A DNA stretch of 64,000 nt from the NCBI GenBank assembly GCA_963580285.1, contig OY757013.1, positions 153,997,900-154,061,899 of the forward strand. Direction: 5' to 3'. Both the position numbers and the translations under genes were made by a program. Of the stretch, positions 18,541 to 31,579 are shown piece after piece. The stretch's first letter is position 1. Every line of letters begins with the position of its first letter. The notes under the pieces were generated by a model, which was not told the DNA's origin, ran no database searches, and was given only the letters and a program-made list of their open reading frames with translations. The DNA is from Lucinisca nassula. Lineage: Eukaryota; Mollusca; Bivalvia; Lucinida; Lucinidae.

Positions 18541-20247
18541 TTATGCCCCCAACTTCGAAGCAGTTGTGGGGGCATATTGGTTTTGCCCTGTTCGTCCGTC
18601 CGTCCTTCCGTCCGTCCCGCTTTTTTTACTGCTTAGCATAACTTAAGAACCATGGGTGCTAGGTTTTTGAAATTTCATATATGGATTCCTTATGAAAAAA
18701 TAATTGACTCGTGTTTTTTTTCTCGTCAGGATTATGCCCCTTTCTTGAGTTATGCCCCTTTGCAAAAAAATACTCTGAAATCTTGTAAGCAAGATATCAT
18801 AAAAACTGTTCGAGCTTTTGCCCTGAAACTTTACAGACTGGTTTGGGATGATGAGTAGATGAACTGATTAACTTTTGACAAAAATCCATTTTTTTTCTTG
18901 AGTTATGCCCCTTTGAAATTTTGCGCGTTTTAAGCTTGTAAGCAAGATAACTAAAAACTGTTTGAGCTATTGCCCTGAAACTTTACCGAACGGTTGGGGA
19001 TGATGAGAAGATGATCTGATTAACTTTTGACAAAAATCCAATTTTTTTTTCTTGAGTTATGCCCCTGTGAAATTTTGCGCGTTTTAAGCTTGTAAGCAAG
19101 ATATCTCAAAAACTCTTCAAGCTATAGCCCTGAAACTTTGCAGGCTGGTTCAGCATGATGAGTAGATGAACTGATTAACTTTTGAAAAAAATCCGAAATT
19201 TTTTCTTGAGTTATTGCCCTTTGAATTTTTTTGCGTTTTAAGCTTCTAAGCAAGATAACTAAAAAAAACTGTTGGAGCTATTGCCCTGAAACGTTACAGA
19301 ATGGCTGGAGATGATGAGAGGATGAACTGATTAACTTTTGACCAGCATTTTTTTTTCTTGAGATATGCCCCTTTGAAATTTTGCGCGTTTGAAACTTGTA
19401 AGCAAGATATCTCAAAAACTGTACAAGCTATTGCCCTGAAACTTTACAGGCTTGTTCAGGATGATGAGTAGATGAAGTGATTAACTTTTGAAAAAAAAAA
19501 ACTGTTTTTTTTTTCTTCACTTATGGCCCTTTGAATTTTTTTTGCGTTTTAAGCTTGTAAGCAAGATAACTAAAAAACTGTTTGAGCTATTGCCCTGAAA
19601 CTTTACAGAATGGTTGGGGATGATGAGTAGATGAACTGATTAACTTTTGACAGAAATCCGATTTTTTTTCTCCTCAGGATTATGCCCCTTGCTTGAGTTA
19701 TGCCCCTTTGCAAAAAATACTTTGAAATCTTGTAAGCAAGATATCTCAAAAACTGTTTGAGCTTTTGCCCTGAAACTTTACAGACTGGTTTGGGATGATG
19801 AGTAGATGAACTGATTAACTTTTGAATAAAAAATCGGAAAATGCTTTTTTTTCTTCAGTTATGGCCCTTTGAAATTTTTGTGTTTTAAGCTTGTAAGATG
19901 AACTGATTTATTTTTGACAAAAATCCAATGTTTTTTTCTTGAGTTATGCCCCTTTGAAATTTTGCGCGTTTTAAGCTTGTAAGCAAGATATCTCAAAAAC
20001 TGTACGAGCTATTGCCCTGAAACTTTACAGGCTGGTACAGGATGATGAGTAGATGAATTGATTTAACTTTTGAAAAAAAATCCAATTTTTTTCTTCAGTT
20101 ATGGCCCTTTGAAATTTTTTGCGTTTTAAGCTTGTAAGCAACATAACTAAAAAACTGTTTGAGCTATTGCCCTGAAACTTTACAGAATTGTTGGGGATGA
20201 TGAGAAGATGAACTGATTAACTTTCGACACAAAACCAATTTTTTTTA
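18541..20247 (+). mobile_element. Hairpin-headed tandem-array element, type N (copy 1)
   Basis: The head hairpin ATGCCCCCAACTTC..GTGGGGGCAT (18543-18575) is followed by GTCCGTCCGTCC and an array of about ten units of about 155 bp. Unit marks TTGAGTTATGCCCCTTTGAA recur at about 18743, 18897, 19052, 19206, 19356, 19514, 19693, 19850, 19938 and 20092. Each unit contains TTGTAAGCAAGATA and GATGATGAG.AGATGAACTG. Some units alternate a .CGCGTTTTAAG form with a shorter form, hinting at a two-unit higher order. Confidence 0.75.
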
Positions 20248-21484
20248 TGCCCCCAACTTCGAAGAAGTTGTGGGGGCATACTGGTTTTGCCCTGTTTATC
20301 CGTCCGTCCTTCCGTCCGTCCCGCTTTTTACTGCATAGCATAAATTAAGAACCATGGGTGCTAGGTTTTTGAAATTTCATATATGGATTCCTTATGAAAA
20401 AATAATTTCTCAACGTTTTGAGCAAAAATGTAAGTGAAAAATGATGTCTCCAGCTTTTCTTAGCCGTTTTTGATTGGATCATTTTGTAACTTTTGGTAAA
20501 ATCTCGAGCGAGTTCGAAGTTGACTTGAATCTGACCAGTGGTTTTCCAGTTACATCTCCTTGAGTGTGAAAGATTTTACCATAGACTTACAATGGGAAAA
20601 CGACGTCTCCAGCTTTTCTCGACCATTTCAAATCAGATCTTCATCAAACTTGCAGATAACCAGGAGGGGCATACAGTCTATGTTGAGTTTGAATTTGGGC
20701 CACGCTGGTCAAATGACTTCTGAGTTACCTGCCCTTGAGCATAAATATTAGCGAAAAATGGTGTAGCCAGCTTTCCGCAACTGTTTTTGATCTGATCTTT
20801 TTATTACTTTTGGTAAACAAGAATAAGTATAAAATCTCTAATGAGTTCGATTTTCGCCTGAATCTGACCACCGGATTTCCAGTTACATCCCCTTGAGGGT
20901 GAAAAATTTTCCCATAGACTTACAATGGGAAAACAATGTCTCCAACTTTGCTTGGCTATTTCTAACCTGACCTTCATCAAACTTCCAGATAACTAGAAGG
21001 AACTTACAATCTATTTTTAGTTCGAATTTGGGCCGCATGAGATAAAAGGCTTTCAAATTACCTGCCCTTGAGCATAAATACTAGTGAAAATAGTGTCTCT
21101 ATGTTTTCAGCCGTTTCTAATCTGATCTTTTTAAACTTTCAGTAAACGAGAACAAGCATAAAACCTCCGTCCGTCGTCCACACCTTTGAACTTGAATATC
21201 TAAGTGACTAGCTGGCCAATCCCAATCAAATTTTATGTGCAGCATCACTGGGTTGGGGGATTGACTGCATTAGGTTTTGGACCAGTTTTGATCAGAACTG
21301 TGGTTGCCATGGAAACAAAAAGGTTCCATAGACTTATAATGGAGAAAACGACGTCTCCACTTTTTCTCCGCCATTTCTGATCTGATCTTCATCAAACTTG
21401 CAGATAACCAGTAGGGACATACAGTCTACATAGAGTTAGAATTTCGTCTGCATGAGACAAACAACTTTGGAGTTACCTGCCCTT
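20248..21484 (+). mobile_element. Type N array element, copy 2, with a different inner array
   Basis: The same head hairpin (20248-20280) and CCGT run occur, but the following units are about 350 bp and different (TTACATCTCCTTGAGTGTG, CCATAGACTTACAATGGGAA, GACGTCTCCAGCTTTTCT). The head is therefore shared by elements with unrelated arrays. Confidence 0.65.
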
Positions 21485-21670
21485 GTTTATTGATTTGAGG
21501 TTTAACATCCCTGTCAGCACAGTGTAGGTCATTTTGGAGATATGGCTTCTAGTTTTGTGGGACTTTTGCCCGACATCGAGATGAAATTATATCTTAAGCC
21601 CTTTCAACCCAATGAAACCAATAGGGTCATGTAGCCCAGTCTATTTCTTCAAGCCCCGATGGGCATTCTT
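21485..21670 (-). mobile_element. SINE-F copy, partial
   Basis: Reverse-oriented text reads GAGGTTTAACATCCCTGTCA and continues to TTCTTCAAGCCCCGATGGGC. The middle part is deleted. Compare the complete copy at 40925-41219. Confidence 0.7.
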
Positions 21671-21743
21671 AAAACATCATTAATGATTTTCTGGTACACA
21701 GGTGAGCGATATAGGGCCATATGACCCTCTTCTTATTTTTTTT

Positions 21744-23845
21744 AGCTCACCTGTCACGTAGTGACAAGGTGGGCTTTTGTGATCACTTTTCGTCCGTCGT
21801 CCGTCGTCAGTGCGTGTGTGTGTGTGTGGGTGTGTGTGCGTAAACTTTTTCTTCAAATGACATCTCCTCCTAAACCACTGATCAGATTTTGACCAAACTT
21901 CACAGCAATGATCCTTAGGTGGTCCCCTTTCAAAATTGTTCAAATGGTTCCGGTCCATTGCACATCTGGGTCACAGGAGCTAAAAATAGATTTTTTTACT
22001 GAAAATCTTTAAAAATCTTCTTCTCTGAAACCGCAAGGCCCAAGTCTTTGATATTTGGTATGAAGCTTCATCTAGTGGACCTCTATCAAAATTGTTCAAA
22101 TTATAGCCCTGGGGCCAAAAATGCCCCTGCCCCGAGGGCCTTTGGTTTTACATGGGCTTATATAAGGAAAATCTTTAAAAATCTTCTTCTCTGAAACCGC
22201 AAGGCCCAGGTCTTTGATATTTGGTATGAAGCTTCATCTAGTGGACCTCTACCAAGATTGTTCAAATTATAGCCCTGGGGCCAAAAATGGCCCCGCCCCG
22301 GGGGTCTTTGGTTTTACATAGGCTTATATAGGGAAAATCTTTAAAAATCTTCTTCTCTGAAACCGCAAGGCCCAAGTCTTTGATATTTGGTGTGAAGCTT
22401 CATCTAGTAAACCTCTATCAAGATTGTTCAAATTATAGCCCTAGGGCCAAAAATGCCCCCGCCCCGGGGCCCTTTGGTTTTACATAGGCTTATATAGGGA
22501 AAATATTTAAAAAATCTTCTTCTCTGAAACCACAAGGCCCAGGTCTTTGATATTTGGTATGAAGCTTTATCTAGTGGACCTCTACCAAGATTGTTCAAAT
22601 TATAGCCCTGGGGCCAAAAATGGCCCCGCCCCGGGGGTCTTTGGTTTTACATAGGCTTATATAGGGAAAATCTTTAAAAATCTTCTTCTCTGAAACCGCA
22701 AGGCCCAAGTCTTTGATATTTGGTGTGAAGCTTCATCTGGTGGACCTCTATCAAGATTGTTCAAATTATAGCCCTAGGGCCAAAAATGCCCTCGCCCTGG
22801 GGCTCTTTGGTTTTACATAGGCTTATATAGGGAAAATATTTAAAAAAATCTTCTTCTCTGAAACCACAAGGCCCAGGTCTTTGATATTTGGTATGAAGCT
22901 TCATCTAGTGGACCTCTACCAAGATTGTTCAAATTATAGTGCTAGGGCCAAAACTGCCCCTTCCCTGAGGGCATTTGGTTTTACATGGGCTTATATAGGG
23001 AGAATCTTTAAAAAATCTTCTTCTCTGAAACCGCAAGGCCCAAGTCTTTGATATTTGGTATGAAGCTTTATCTAGTGGACCTCTACCAAGATTGTTCAAA
23101 TTATAGCCCTGGGGCAAAAAATGGTCCCGCCCCGGGGGTCTTTGGTGCTAATAGGCTAATGTAGGGAAAATCTTTAAAAATCTTCTTCTCTGAAACCACA
23201 AGGCTCAAGTCTTTGATATTTGATATGAAGCTTCATCTAGTGGACCTCTATCAAGATTGTTCAAATTATAGTCCTAGGGCCAAAAATGCCCCCACCCCGT
23301 GACCCTTTGGTTTTACATAGACTTATATAGGGAAAATCTTTAAAAATCTTCTTCTATGAAACCCCAAGGTCCAGGTCTTCAATATTTACTAGGAAGCTAC
23401 ATCCAGCAGAATTCTACCAAGAGTGTTCAAATTTTTAGCCCTGGAGCCATAATTTGCCCTGCCCCCAGGCCCACATGATTTACATAGACTTACATAGGGA
23501 AACCTATAAAATCTTTTTCCCCGACTACCTAGGCCTAGGTGTTTGATTTGAGGCTTCATCTGATGGACATCTACTAAGATTGTTCAGATTATAGCCCTAA
23601 TGGGAAGAAACTGGTCCTGCCCTGGGGCCCACATGTTTTACATAGACTTCTGTTAGAAATACCTTTAAAATTCTTCTTAGAAATCACAGGGCTCAGGTCT
23701 TTGATATTTGGTGTGAAGCTTCATCTTGTGGACCTCTACCAAGGTTGTTCAAATTAAAGCCCAGGGGCTAAAATGGTCCTGCCTGAGGCCCACTTGTTAC
23801 ACTATGGATCAGGTGAGCGAACCCAGGGCCCTCTGGGCCCTCTTG
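21744..23845 (+). mobile_element. Hairpin-headed tandem-array element, type M (copy 1)
   Basis: The head hairpin AGCTCACCTGTCAC..GTGACAAGGTGGGCT is followed by CGTCCGTCGTCCG and a TG run. About ten units of about 168 bp then follow (CTTCTTCTCTGAAACC at about 22017, 22186, 22346, 22514, 22681, 22848, 23017, 23184 and 23346). The element ends at a tail hairpin, GGATCAGGTGAGCG then AGGGCCCTCTGGGCCCT and CTTGT. A truncated tail of the same type precedes it at 21690-21735. Confidence 0.75.
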
Positions 23846-23848
23846 TGT

Positions 23849-25618
23849 TTTATATTAGGATCACTTTTTGTCCGTCATCCGTGCGTAAACAATTTCTTCA
23901 AACGACATCTCCTCCTAAACCACTGATCGGATTTTGACTAAACTTCACAGGAATGATCCTTAGGTGGTCCCCTTTCAAAGTTGTTCAAATGGTTCCGGTC
24001 AGGTGCACATATAGGTCACAGGAGCCAAAAATAGATTTTTTTCACCGAAAACTTAAAAAATCTTCTTCTCTAAAACCGCAAGGCCCAGGACATTGATATT
24101 TGGTGTGAAGCTTTATCTAGGGGACCCCTACCAAGATTGTTCAAATTATAGTGCTGGGGCCAAAAATGCCCCCGCCCCAGGGTCCTTTGGTTTTACATTG
24201 GCTTATAAAGGGAAAATCTTTAAAAATCTTCTCCTCTGAAACCGCAAGGCCCAGGTCTTTGATATTTGCTATGAAGCTTTATCTAGTGGACCCCTACCAA
24301 GATTGTTCAAATAATAGTGCTGGGGCCAAAAATGCCCCCGGCCCGGGGCCTTTTTGTTTCACATGGGCTTATATAGGGAAAATATTTAAAGATCTTCTTC
24401 TCTGAAACTACAAGGCCCAGGTCTTAGATATTTGGTATGAAGCTTCATCTTGTGGACCTCTACCAAGATTGTTCAAATAATAGTGCTGGGGCCAAAAATG
24501 CCCCTGCTCCAGGGCCCTTTGGTTTTACTTAGACTTATATAGGGAAAGTCTTGAAAAATTTTCTTCTCTGAAACCACAAGGCTTAGGTCTTTGATATTTG
24601 TTATGAAGCTTCAGCTAGTGGACCTCTACCAAGATTGTTCAAGTTATAGCCCTGAGACCAAAAATAGCCCCGCCACGTGGCCCTTTGGATTTACATAGAC
24701 TCTTATAGGGAAAATCTTTAAAAATCTTCTTCTCTGAAACCACAAGGCCCAGGTCTTTGCTATATGGTATGAAACTTCATCTAGTGGACCCCTACCAAGA
24801 TTGTTAAAATTATAGTGCTGGGGTCAAAAAAGCCCCCGCCCCGGGGCCCTTTGGTTTTACATAGGCATATATAAGGAAAATCTTTAAAATCTTCTTCTCT
24901 GAAACCACAAGGCCTAGATCTTTGATATTTGGTGTGAAATTTCATCTAGTGGACCTCTATCAAGATTGTTCAAATTATAGTGCTGGGGCCAAAAATGCCC
25001 CCGCCCAAGACCCTTTGGTTTTACATAGACTTATATAGGGAAATCTTTAAAAATCTTCTTCTCTGAAACTGCAACGCCATGGTCTTTGATATTTGGTATG
25101 GAGCTTCATCTAGTGGACCTCTACCAAGATTGTTCAAATTATAACTCTCTGGCCACAAATGCCCCAGCCATGGGCCCTTTGGTTTAACATAGACTTATAT
25201 AGAGATAATCTTTGAAAATCTTCTTCTCTGAAACAGCAAGGCCCAGGTCTTTGATGTGAAGCTTCATCTAGATGACCCCTATCAAGATTGTTTAAATTAT
25301 AGCCCTGAGGCCAAAAATGCCCCCGCCCCGGGGCCATTTGGTTTTGCATAGGCTTATGTAGGGAATATCTTTAAAAAAACCTTCTTCTCTGAAACTGCAA
25401 GGCCCAGGTCTTTGATATTTGGTGTGTAGCTTCATCTAGTAGACCTTTGCCAAGATTGTTCAAATTATAGCCTTTGTTGATATTTGGTATGGAGCTTCAC
25501 CTTTTTTGACCTCTCTCAACATTATGCACATAACCTGGGGTCAATAATGGCCCTCCCCGGGGCCCACTTGTTACTGTATGGATAAGGTGAGCGATCCAGG
25601 GCCATCATGGCCCTCACT
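23849..25618 (+). mobile_element. Type M array element, copy 2
   Basis: The head is truncated, starting at GATCACTTTTTGTCCGTC. It has the same leader (CATCTCCTCCTAAACCACTG) and about nine units of about 168 bp, ending in GGATAAGGTGAGCG and GGGCCATCATGGCCC at about 25580-25613. Confidence 0.72.
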
Positions 25619-25796
25619 TTTAACTTAGACTTTTTTCGAGCCCTAATGCTACAGAAATGTATACAGGTGCGTGCGCAACTCCTCCTTCAGTTTTAGGCGA
25701 ATCCTTTTGAAACTTTCAGGCCTTTGTAGGATGGTCTGAAGATATGCATTTTGTTATTTCCAGAAACATGAAATTCTTTTTTATCACCTTTTTAGC

Positions 25797-26912
25797 TCAC
25801 CAGAGCCGAAGGCTCCGGGGGAGCTTATAGGATAGGCAGTTGTCCGTCGTCGTCATCATCTGCGTCGTCTGGGTCTACGTCGTATGTCCGTCGTCAACAC
25901 TTTCAAAGGACTTCTCCTCTGAAGCCACTGGGCCGATTCGGCTCAAATTTTATCTGTAGCATCCTTGGGCGGGGGGATTGAAAGTTTGTGTTTTTTTATG
26001 AAAATCGGCTCATTAGTTTGGTTGCTATGGCAACTTAGAGTTTCCATAGACTTATAATGGGCAAAATTGAAAAATGGCATTTACTGCCAAGCCGCTGCAG
26101 ATATTTTGACAAAACCTTAATAGAAATATTCCTTAGGCAATCTACTATCTGCCATATGATTTTAGGCCTACTGCTCATTTGTATTGGTTGCCATGGAAAC
26201 CAAAATGAAAAAAAAATAGAAAAAAAAAAATACTTAAAAAATCATCTCCTCAGAAACCGTATGCTCTATGAGGCTGAGAGTTTATGAAAATATTCACCAT
26301 ATTTGCCTGTACAGGTTTTGTGTTTTTTATGAAATTCGGCTCTTTAGTTCGGTTGCTATGGCAACTTAGATTTTCCATAGATTTATAATGGGGAAAATTG
26401 AAAAATGGTATTAACTACAAAGCCTTTGCAGATATTTTGACAAAAATTTCTTAGAAATGTTCCTTTAGTAAACTTCTCTCAGCCAGTATGTTGTGCCGGG
26501 CCAAGCCCCGCCCCAGTACTTCATAAAATGCCTTCTATCTCAGAAACCTTACAGGTCCCCACCCCTAAACCATATATATTCTTGTTCCTTATGATAAGGT
26601 GCATTAAGTGACACCAACCTGGGGATGCCTTTCAAGATATTTTGTCAAACTTACATAGAAATGTTCCTTTAATAATGTTCTTTTAGGCCTATTGGTTGCC
26701 ACAGATGGGAAATTGTCAGTTGTCATCTGTTGTCCTGCAATAACACATTCAAGGGACATCAGACCTCTGAAGCCACTAGGCTGATTGGGTCCAAATTTTA
26801 TCTGTAGCATCCTTGGGCGCAGGGCTTCCATGGTTAATTAAAATACTTTGCTGCCAGTCGGCAGTGCCCCCTGGTGCTCTGGTGAGCATAGTGGCCCATG
26901 GGCCTCTTGTTC
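25797..26912 (+). mobile_element. Hairpin-headed element, type L
   Basis: The head AGCTCACCAGAGCCGAAGGC (complementary to the following GGCTCCGGGGGAGCT) is followed by GTCCGTCGTCGTC, a body with GGTTGCTATGGCAACTTAGA and CCATAGACTTATAATGGG, and the tail GGTGAGCATAGTGGCCCATG GGCC with CTCTTGTT. The body has two imperfect repeats of about 300 bp. Confidence 0.7.
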
Positions 26913-29224
26913 AAACCATTTGTAGATATGGTATAACATTTTCAATCGAGAAATTGCTCGCAAATAATATATATAAACATGAATATATGTATGTTTAAAC
27001 CATGATGTGTATAGTGTGAGCTCATATAATCAGCAGCTGTATCAGTTATGGTACCCTGGGGGACACCTAAAAAAACTTTTTATTTTGAGCGTTCATTTAC
27101 AATTACATAAAAATATATTTTATTATATGACAAGAGTTTTTGCATTTAATGTAATCCTAAAGTTTGCTGACGCTTATTATGACCAAGACTTGAAATTGCA
27201 AGTAAAGTGGATGGTTCTGCAAACCAGACAATTTTCTTGATTCTCTAATAAGTATGTATTATGCAGTATTATAAGTATGATGCAGTCAACTTAAAATGTT
27301 TGAAAAGTCTGTCATACCAGAATGACACAGCTTGCTTGAATAGCCAAGATTTATGATGTTTCTATTATGGTGTGCCAGGTAGTTCATAATACCACAGACT
27401 TTTGGCCCACTGTATACACAGATTACCGTAGACAAAATTGGAAACACTGTTGTTTAGGCTCTTTTGTCACTCTGACAATGTCCCCTCAAAATCTGAACTA
27501 AACTACAGGCTACTTCAAGCATAACAAATGTCGCCTGCTGTGCAAATCCGTGTAAGAAAGTTATATACTTAAATATGATCGTTATATTCTTATGTATGAT
27601 CTGGAAAACAACCAGTTATTTTTCAGTAACATGATTTAATATAATAGAGAAGACTTTTCATACTTTCAAACGATTTCAGAAGAAGAAAAGAGCGAACAGT
27701 ATATTTGCTAGCAGTGCTATAGAAAAATATATATCCAACTGCAGATTTTGGCTCCGCAAATATGCTAGTAGTACAGCTAACAGCTGATTCAGGCAATTTG
27801 TAAAACTGATGAATACAGAGCTAGAAAGCTTAACATTGATGGCAAGTACTACATACATATGACTAAAAAATAAAAATGCGAATGGTATAACTACATCTAA
27901 ATATAATATCAACTATAAAATAAATTTGTTACAGCAACTTGCTTTCCATCTATTTCATTTAGGGAAGTGTATGCCAAATGCCAATTTTACAACTGGTTCC
28001 AGTGTGACTAGCTCTACATTTATTTTGAAGACTAAAACATTGCACCTTAAAATTTTGCAGATGTTACAATGAACCTAGAAAAAAATGCAGAAAATTCTTT
28101 CCATGATCTCACAAAACTTTTGGTGGGGGAGCGGATGGTAAGTCTCTTTGACCAAGTGATGTAAGAAAACATCAACAATACAAGGATCAATCAATCATAA
28201 GAACACATCAGAAAATCAGTCTGTCCCTTCCTGTTTGCAAATTAATGACTGCTGTTTTATTTTAAAGAAATAAATTACAACAACAAAAAGAATTAAGGAA
28301 AAAATAGGATTATGAAAGTAATTAATTAAGCAAATTCATGGCGTCATTGAGTTTTACTGACATCAAGTGCCTTTGTATTGCAGGGTTTAAAAATGTACTA
28401 GAAGGCCAAATAAAATAGGGTATAAAGATCCACCATGTCTTATTCCTATTGTGTCATAATGTAACTTTTTCAGCATTATCATTTTTGCAATATTTTCAAC
28501 ACTTACATTCATCATGGACAGTGCATGAATGCATTTTATTTTTTCTGTTTAATTTTTTTGGATAAAACTTGACTTATACGTTGATAATGTATGTTTTCAT
28601 TTACTTTTGTGTGTGTGTGTGTGTGTGGGGGGGGGGATTATTATATCGATGCCTATGCTAAGCTTTGTATGATAAGGTGGCCCTAAATGGACATAAAATA
28701 CAGTAAAAATTCACTTTAAGGAAATCTTGTCCCCTGGTATTGAAACTGATTTTGGCACAAAAATTGACATGAACCCATATCTAGCTTTCAAAAACAATGT
28801 TATATAGAGCACATATATGGCCTATTTTATATGCAATATCTTGGGGTGACAAGATCAGCAACACATATAATACTTATAATGAACATCTTAATTTTTGCAA
28901 ATTTTCATGAAAAATAGAAGAAATGTTGTAAATAAATTTATCGGGAAGATTAAAAGACATAGACACATTAACATTTTTTGTATTAGATTAATCCTTTTGG
29001 AGTTCTGTTGCCAATCAAAGCAACAAAATTTGAAAATAGTCATACATATTGATTTAAGATTGAAAAGTTCACAGGTGTGTATGACCGCTACAGGGGATTA
29101 CCTCAGGGACCTCTCCTGAGACATATAGTAATTTATCAAATGAAACAAAGTTATATATATAGTTGATAGACCTCAAGTAAACAACAACTGAAGTTTCAAG
29201 AAAATCTGTGTATGGGCAGATTTG
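26913..29224. other. No gene recognised
   Basis: This is AT-rich DNA with only short frames. A TG run followed by a G run lies at 28606-28637. It is the least repetitive stretch in the window and could be intronic or intergenic. Confidence 0.5.
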
Positions 29225-29957
29225 GAACTCCCCCTTTTGCGCATTGTAAGCTTGTAAGCAAGATATCTCAAAAACTGTTCGAGCTTTTGCCCTGAAGCTT
29301 TACAGACTGGTTTGGGATGATGAGTAGATGAACTGATTGACTGTTGAAAAAAATCCGAAATTTTTTTCTTGAATTATGCCCCTTTGAAATTTTTGTGTTT
29401 TAAGCTTGTATGCAAGATAACTAAAAAAAAAACTGTTCGAGCTATTGCCCTGAAACTTTACAGAATGGTTGGGGATGATGAGAAGATGAACTGATTAACT
29501 TTTGACAAAAATCCATTTTTTTTTCTTGAATTATGCCCCTTTGAAATTTTGCGTGTTCTAAGCTTGTAAGCAAGATATCTCAAAAACTGTTTGAGCTATA
29601 GCCCTGAGTCTTTACAGCTTGGTTCAGGGTGATGAGTAGATGAACTGATTAACTTCTGAAAAAATCCGAATTTTTTTTCTTCAGTTCTGGCCCTTTGAAA
29701 GTTTTGTGTTTTAAGCTTGTAAGCAAGATAACTCAAAAACTATTTGAGCTATTGCCCTGAAACTTTTCAGAGTGGTTGGGATGATGAGAAGATGAACTGA
29801 TTAACTTTCGACAAAAAATCCATTTTTTTTCTTGAGTGATGCCCCTTTGAAATTTTGCGCGTTTTAAGCTTGTAAGCAAGATGTCTCAAAACACTGTTTG
29901 AGCTATTGCCCTGAAACTTTACAGGCTGGTTCAGGATGATGAGTAGATGAACTGATT
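29225..29957 (+). repeat. Type N 155-bp tandem array without a head
   Basis: About five units of the same 155-bp sequence as 18743-20247 are present (GTAAGCAAGATATCTCAAAA recurring, with unit starts at about 29230, 29365, 29528, 29676 and 29830). The array runs straight into a reverse-oriented type L element. Confidence 0.75.
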
Positions 29958-30736
29958 AGGTGAATTTTAATGCATTTTCATTTTTGGGGAACTTAATGCA
30001 TGCTTGCTAAAGACAGGTTGCTCGCTTAATAGAGGTGGACAATAAGACAGGTTTGACTATATCTCTAAAACTGTATGAGCTATTGTCCTGTAACTGAATG
30101 GGTCTTATCATAAGGAACAAGAATATATATGGTTTAGGGATGGGGATCTGAATGGTTTCCAAGATATTGGGTCTTTTATTAAGTGGAGGGGTGGGCATGG
30201 CCTCGGCGCATCCCTGAGGACCCCCAGGTTGGTGTCACTGAATGCGTCTTAACAATAGGAACAAGAATATATATGGTTTAGGGTTCGATATCTGAATGGT
30301 TTCTGTGATATATGGCCTTTTATGAAGTGGAGGGGGTGGGGCATGGCCCCGGCACAACCTGGAGGACCCTCAGGTTGGCATAAAAACATATGGTTGAGAG
30401 AAGTTTACTCAAGAAACATTTCTATAAAAGTTTTGTCAAAATATCTGCAATGACTTGGCAGTAAATGCCATTTTTCAATTTTCCCCATTATAAGTCTATG
30501 GAAACTCTAAGTTGCCATAGCAACCAAACTAATGAGCCGATTTTCATAAAAAACACAAACTTTCAATCCCCCAGCCCAAGGATGCTACAAATAAAATTTG
30601 GGCCCAATCGGCACAGTGGCTTCAGAGGAGAAGATGTTTAAAAGTGTTGACGCAGACGACGCAGACGACGCAGACGACGACGACGACGGACAACTGCCTA
30701 TCCTATAAGCTCCCCCGGAGCCTTCGGCTCTGGTGA
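29958..30736 (-). mobile_element. Type L element, reverse orientation
   Basis: Read on the minus strand, the head lies at 30736 (CACCAGAGCCGAAGGCTCCG) with a GTC/GAC run at about 30650-30690, then the same CCATAGACTTATAATGGG body as 25797-26912. The tail is missing. Confidence 0.65.
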
Positions 30737-30914
30737 ACTAAAAGTATATTAATAAATAAATAAAATAAAAATAAAAAATAAAAAAAAAAAAAAAAAAAAT
30801 AAACAGTTTCCACAATCTATGTTTTGAGCAGAATTCTGAAAACTATCAGAATCTGTTATGTGAATCTTTTCTTTTGGAGGTTAAATTTTAAATACAGTAA
30901 AATTCCACTATTAA

Positions 30915-31147
30915 GGGGAATGGGAACACCTTCAGGGGAGGTAACTCCTGCAAAAGTATTTTTGTCTCCCATGTCAATAGGGGTCAACTCTTAAAGGAAA
31001 GAATTTGCTCCTAAGGAGCAAATTCTTTCCTTTAAGAGTTGACTCCTTTTTCCACGGGACAGAACTTATAGAAAAGCGTACAGGAAGTCCCGAAAGTTGT
31101 CTCCCTTAGAAAAATGGCGGAAAATCTGCCAGGTGTTCCCATTCCCC
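30915..31147. mobile_element. MITE-H nested in MITE-G
   Basis: The TTAA duplications are at 30911-30914 and 31148-31151. The ends GGGGAATGGGAACACCT are perfectly inverted. An inner hairpin (AAGGAAAGAATTTGCTCC..GGAGCAAATTCTTTCCTT) is present. A second full copy lies at 48748-49009. Confidence 0.8.
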
Positions 31148-31510
31148 TTAAGACCCCCTAAATTAAGACTATTTTTGCTTTGAAAAGCTTATTTAGTAGG
31201 TTGTAGTCATTCTTTCTTTGTATTTTCTGCATACAGTGTCCTCTAGTCAGAGACCACCTTTGGGACTCTTTCCTTTAAGAGTTGACTCCTTTTTCCACGG
31301 GACAGAACTTATAGAAAAGCGTACAGGAAGTCCCGAAAGTTGTCTCCCTTAGAAAAATGACGGAAAATCTGCCAGGTGTTCCCATTCCCCTTAAGACCCC
31401 CTAAATTAAGACTATTTTTGCTTTGAAAAGCTTATTTAGTAGGTTGTAGTCATTCTTTCTTTATATTTTCTGCATACAGTGTCCTCTAGTCAGAGACCAC
31501 CTTTGGGACT
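31025..31510. repeat. 243-bp tandem duplication
   Basis: 31025-31267 and 31268-31510 are identical except for two positions (ATGGCGG against ATGACGG, and TTTGTATTT against TTTATATTT). The unit spans the right half of MITE-H and part of MITE-G, so the duplication is later than the nesting. Confidence 0.85.
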
Positions 31511-31579
31511 GTTCAAAAGTGGTCAGACCGCCTTTGAACAGTCCCAAAGGTGGTCTTCATATAGGAAGTTTACTGTATA

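Larger units (their letters stand above)
30895..31575. mobile_element. MITE-G (TA target) containing MITE-H and a tandem duplication
   Basis: Its ends CAGTAAAATTCC and a complementary ACTG end lie between TA at 30893-30894 and 31576-31577. The inner text matches the uninterrupted copy at 33057-33252. MITE-H (30915-31147) sits inside it with TTAA duplications, and 243 bp are duplicated in tandem. The central hairpin is GGGACTGTTCAAA..TTTGAACAGTCCC. Confidence 0.75.

Noticed and set aside
22000..25560. Regular 168-bp repeats considered as a CRISPR array
   Set aside because: Units are contiguous and similar along their whole length, with no unique spacers and no cas genes, and the DNA is eukaryotic. 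They are tandem arrays in transposable elements.
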